Assembly (NCBI GenBank): GCA_900316395.1
Contig: ONCT01000010.1
Span: forward strand, 22,194 to 86,193
Reading direction: 5' to 3'
Length of the DNA: 64,000 nt
From: an uncultured Lachnospiraceae bacterium
Lineage (GTDB): Bacteria; Bacillota; Clostridia; Lachnospirales; Lachnospiraceae
Part shown: positions 63,256 through 64,000 of the stretch, in pieces
Numbering within the stretch: the first letter of the stretch is position 1
Layout of the letters: every line of letters starts with the position of its first letter
Notes under the pieces: model-generated
Database searches by the model: none
Seen by the model: only the letters and a program-made list of their open reading frames with translations
What the model was told of the DNA's origin: nothing
Position numbers and translations under genes: made by a program

Positions 63256-63362
63256 ATATTATCATCCGAATCTGTGATACACAAAGCAGAGTCCCACCTT
63301 TCGTCGAACTCTGGCCTATACTCGTCATCTTTTGCTCCATCACCCAAGCAAAATAATCCTCC

Positions 63363-63531
63363 CTTATGACAGGTCTCCTGACTTAAGACTATGTACCTAT
63401 GCTAAGTACGCGACAATTAACCTTCTCAGACTTTATAGTCCAATGGTCTAATAATCATCTCATCTAATACAGTAATGGCTGTTGCTTCGGATTCTCACCG
63501 AATTCCCTATTAAGCATTGCTACATCATAAG
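63363..63531 (-). ncRNA. Cobalamin riboswitch
   Basis: Minus-strand aptamer landmarks: GGGAATTCGGTGAGAATCCG near the 5' side, an AGCCATTACTGTA stretch in the position of the B12-box region, and the 3' hallmark GTCAGGAGACCTGTC (63382-63368). CTTATGA (63531-63525) pairs with TCATAAG (63369-63363) as P1. A TATAAT box lies upstream at 63564-63559. It controls the ECF/DUF4430 operon, most likely as an off-switch through the terminator at 63221-63255. Confidence 0.92.
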
Positions 63532-63558
63532 CTATGTATTTATCTATACAGTTTGTAC

Positions 63559-63564
63559 ATTATA
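63559..63564 (-). promoter_or_regulatory. -10 element of the cobalamin operon
   Basis: TATAAT on the minus strand, 28 bp before the P1 stem of the riboswitch. The -35 region is weak. It lies between the secA stop (63587) and the aptamer. Confidence 0.55.
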
Positions 63565-63586
63565 TCGTTTTTCTTAACTATAGCTT

Positions 63587-64000
63587 TTATCTGCGTCCAT
63601 GACAGAACTTGTATTTCTTACCAGAGCCACAAGGACATGGGCTATTAGGTCGAATCTTCTCTTCCTTCCTTCTCATAGGTCCCTTAACACTTTCTTCCTT
63701 GTTAGTTCCTGTCTCCTTGGCAACCTCTTCACGCTCCATCTTCTTCTCAATGCGAACACGATAAAGCATCTTAACTGTATCAGTACGAATGGCCTCGTTC
63801 ATGGCATCTACCATGTCATAACTTGCCATCTTATATTCATCTACAGGATTTCTCTGGCCATAAGCCTGAAGTCCAATACCCTGACGAAGCTGATCCATAT
63901 CGTCAATCTCATCCATCCATTTCTGGTCGATTACACGAAGAAGAACAACTCTTTCAATCTCTCTGAACTGGTCTGGCTCAGGGAATTCTGCTTCCTTAGC
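63587..64000 (-). CDS. secA: Protein translocase ATPase SecA, C-terminal part
   Basis: The last 137 codons of a gene whose start is beyond the window. Visible: the helical scaffold/wing end (FREIERVVLLRVIDQKWMDE; MDQLRQGIGLQAYGQRNPVD), a charged linker, and the zinc-binding SEC-C tail with CPCGSGKKYKFCHGRR (C-x-C...C-H). SecA drives SecYEG-dependent export. Confidence 0.95.
   Translation of the reverse strand, partial: AKEAEFPEPDQFREIERVVLLRVIDQKWMDEIDDMDQLRQGIGLQAYGQRNPVDEYKMASYDMVDAMNEAIRTDTVKMLYRVRIEKKMEREEVAKETGTNKEESVKGPMRRKEEKIRPNSPCPCGSGKKYKFCHGRR

Overview
The window looks like a chromosomal segment of a low-GC Gram-positive gut or rumen bacterium of the Clostridia, most likely a Lachnospiraceae member. 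The grounds are the S10-spc-alpha ribosomal order with a KOW protein next to infA, zinc-type S14 and L36 with zinc-free S4, strong AGGAGG ribosome binding sites, ECF vitamin transporters, and the VanW, DegV, WYL, DUF975 and DUF4430 families. Assignments rest on reading motifs by eye; no database search was run.

Layout. (1) 1-12.2 kb is an accessory island, AT-rich by eye. It holds an AlbA_2 (Schlafen-like) ATP-binding protein cut by the window edge, a 1638-residue secreted subtilase with InlB-type repeats and a frameshifted tail, a serine-rich membrane-anchored protein, a small XRE regulator, the deleted remains of an integrative element (replication initiator, helicase loader and integrase pieces), a degenerate tandem array, a DUF262-AlbA-like fusion that may be a phage-defence protein, and an IS110 fragment. 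The right edge of the island falls inside a short-chain dehydrogenase gene, leaving a chimeric ORF. (2) 12.4-17 kb: Fe-alcohol dehydrogenase, membrane metallophosphoesterase, and a DUF975-CmpB fusion. (3) 16.9-27 kb: one long minus-strand run, in transcription order AIR-synthase-like protein, Lrp/AsnC regulator, aminotransferase, trmL, ecfA1, ecfA2, ecfT, truA, then a phosphorelay (receiver, HPt, hybrid kinase). (4) 27-35.5 kb: VanW protein, membrane TPR-like protein, WYL regulator, DegV, sce7726 protein, DUF975 protein, cation antiporter, glutamate racemase. (5) 35.6-51.3 kb: complete S10-spc-alpha block on the minus strand, from rpsJ (promoter near 51.27 kb) to rplQ, split by a terminator plus promoter between infA and rpmJ. 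(6) 51.4-57.2 kb: lipoprotein, EEP-family phosphodiesterase, GPH-type symporter, uvrB, and a divergent Nif11-leader-like small protein. (7) 57.2-63.5 kb: a cobalamin-riboswitch operon encoding a membrane-anchored DUF4430 protein, an ECF transporter (T, fused double ATPase, S) and a secreted protein joining a DUF4430-like domain to an alpha/alpha-toroid domain. (8) The 3' end of secA closes the window.

The most interesting system is region 7. The two domain types that build mammalian intrinsic factor and transcobalamin (an alpha/alpha barrel and a DUF4430-type beta domain) sit in surface proteins encoded with an ECF importer under a B12 riboswitch, which suggests extracellular cobamide capture coupled to uptake. 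Other points are a palindromic TTGACAGGGG repeat that supplies the stop codon of three reading frames, the DUF262-AlbA fusion, the tandem array at 8.66-9.01 kb, and several strong hairpins in leaders and operon gaps.
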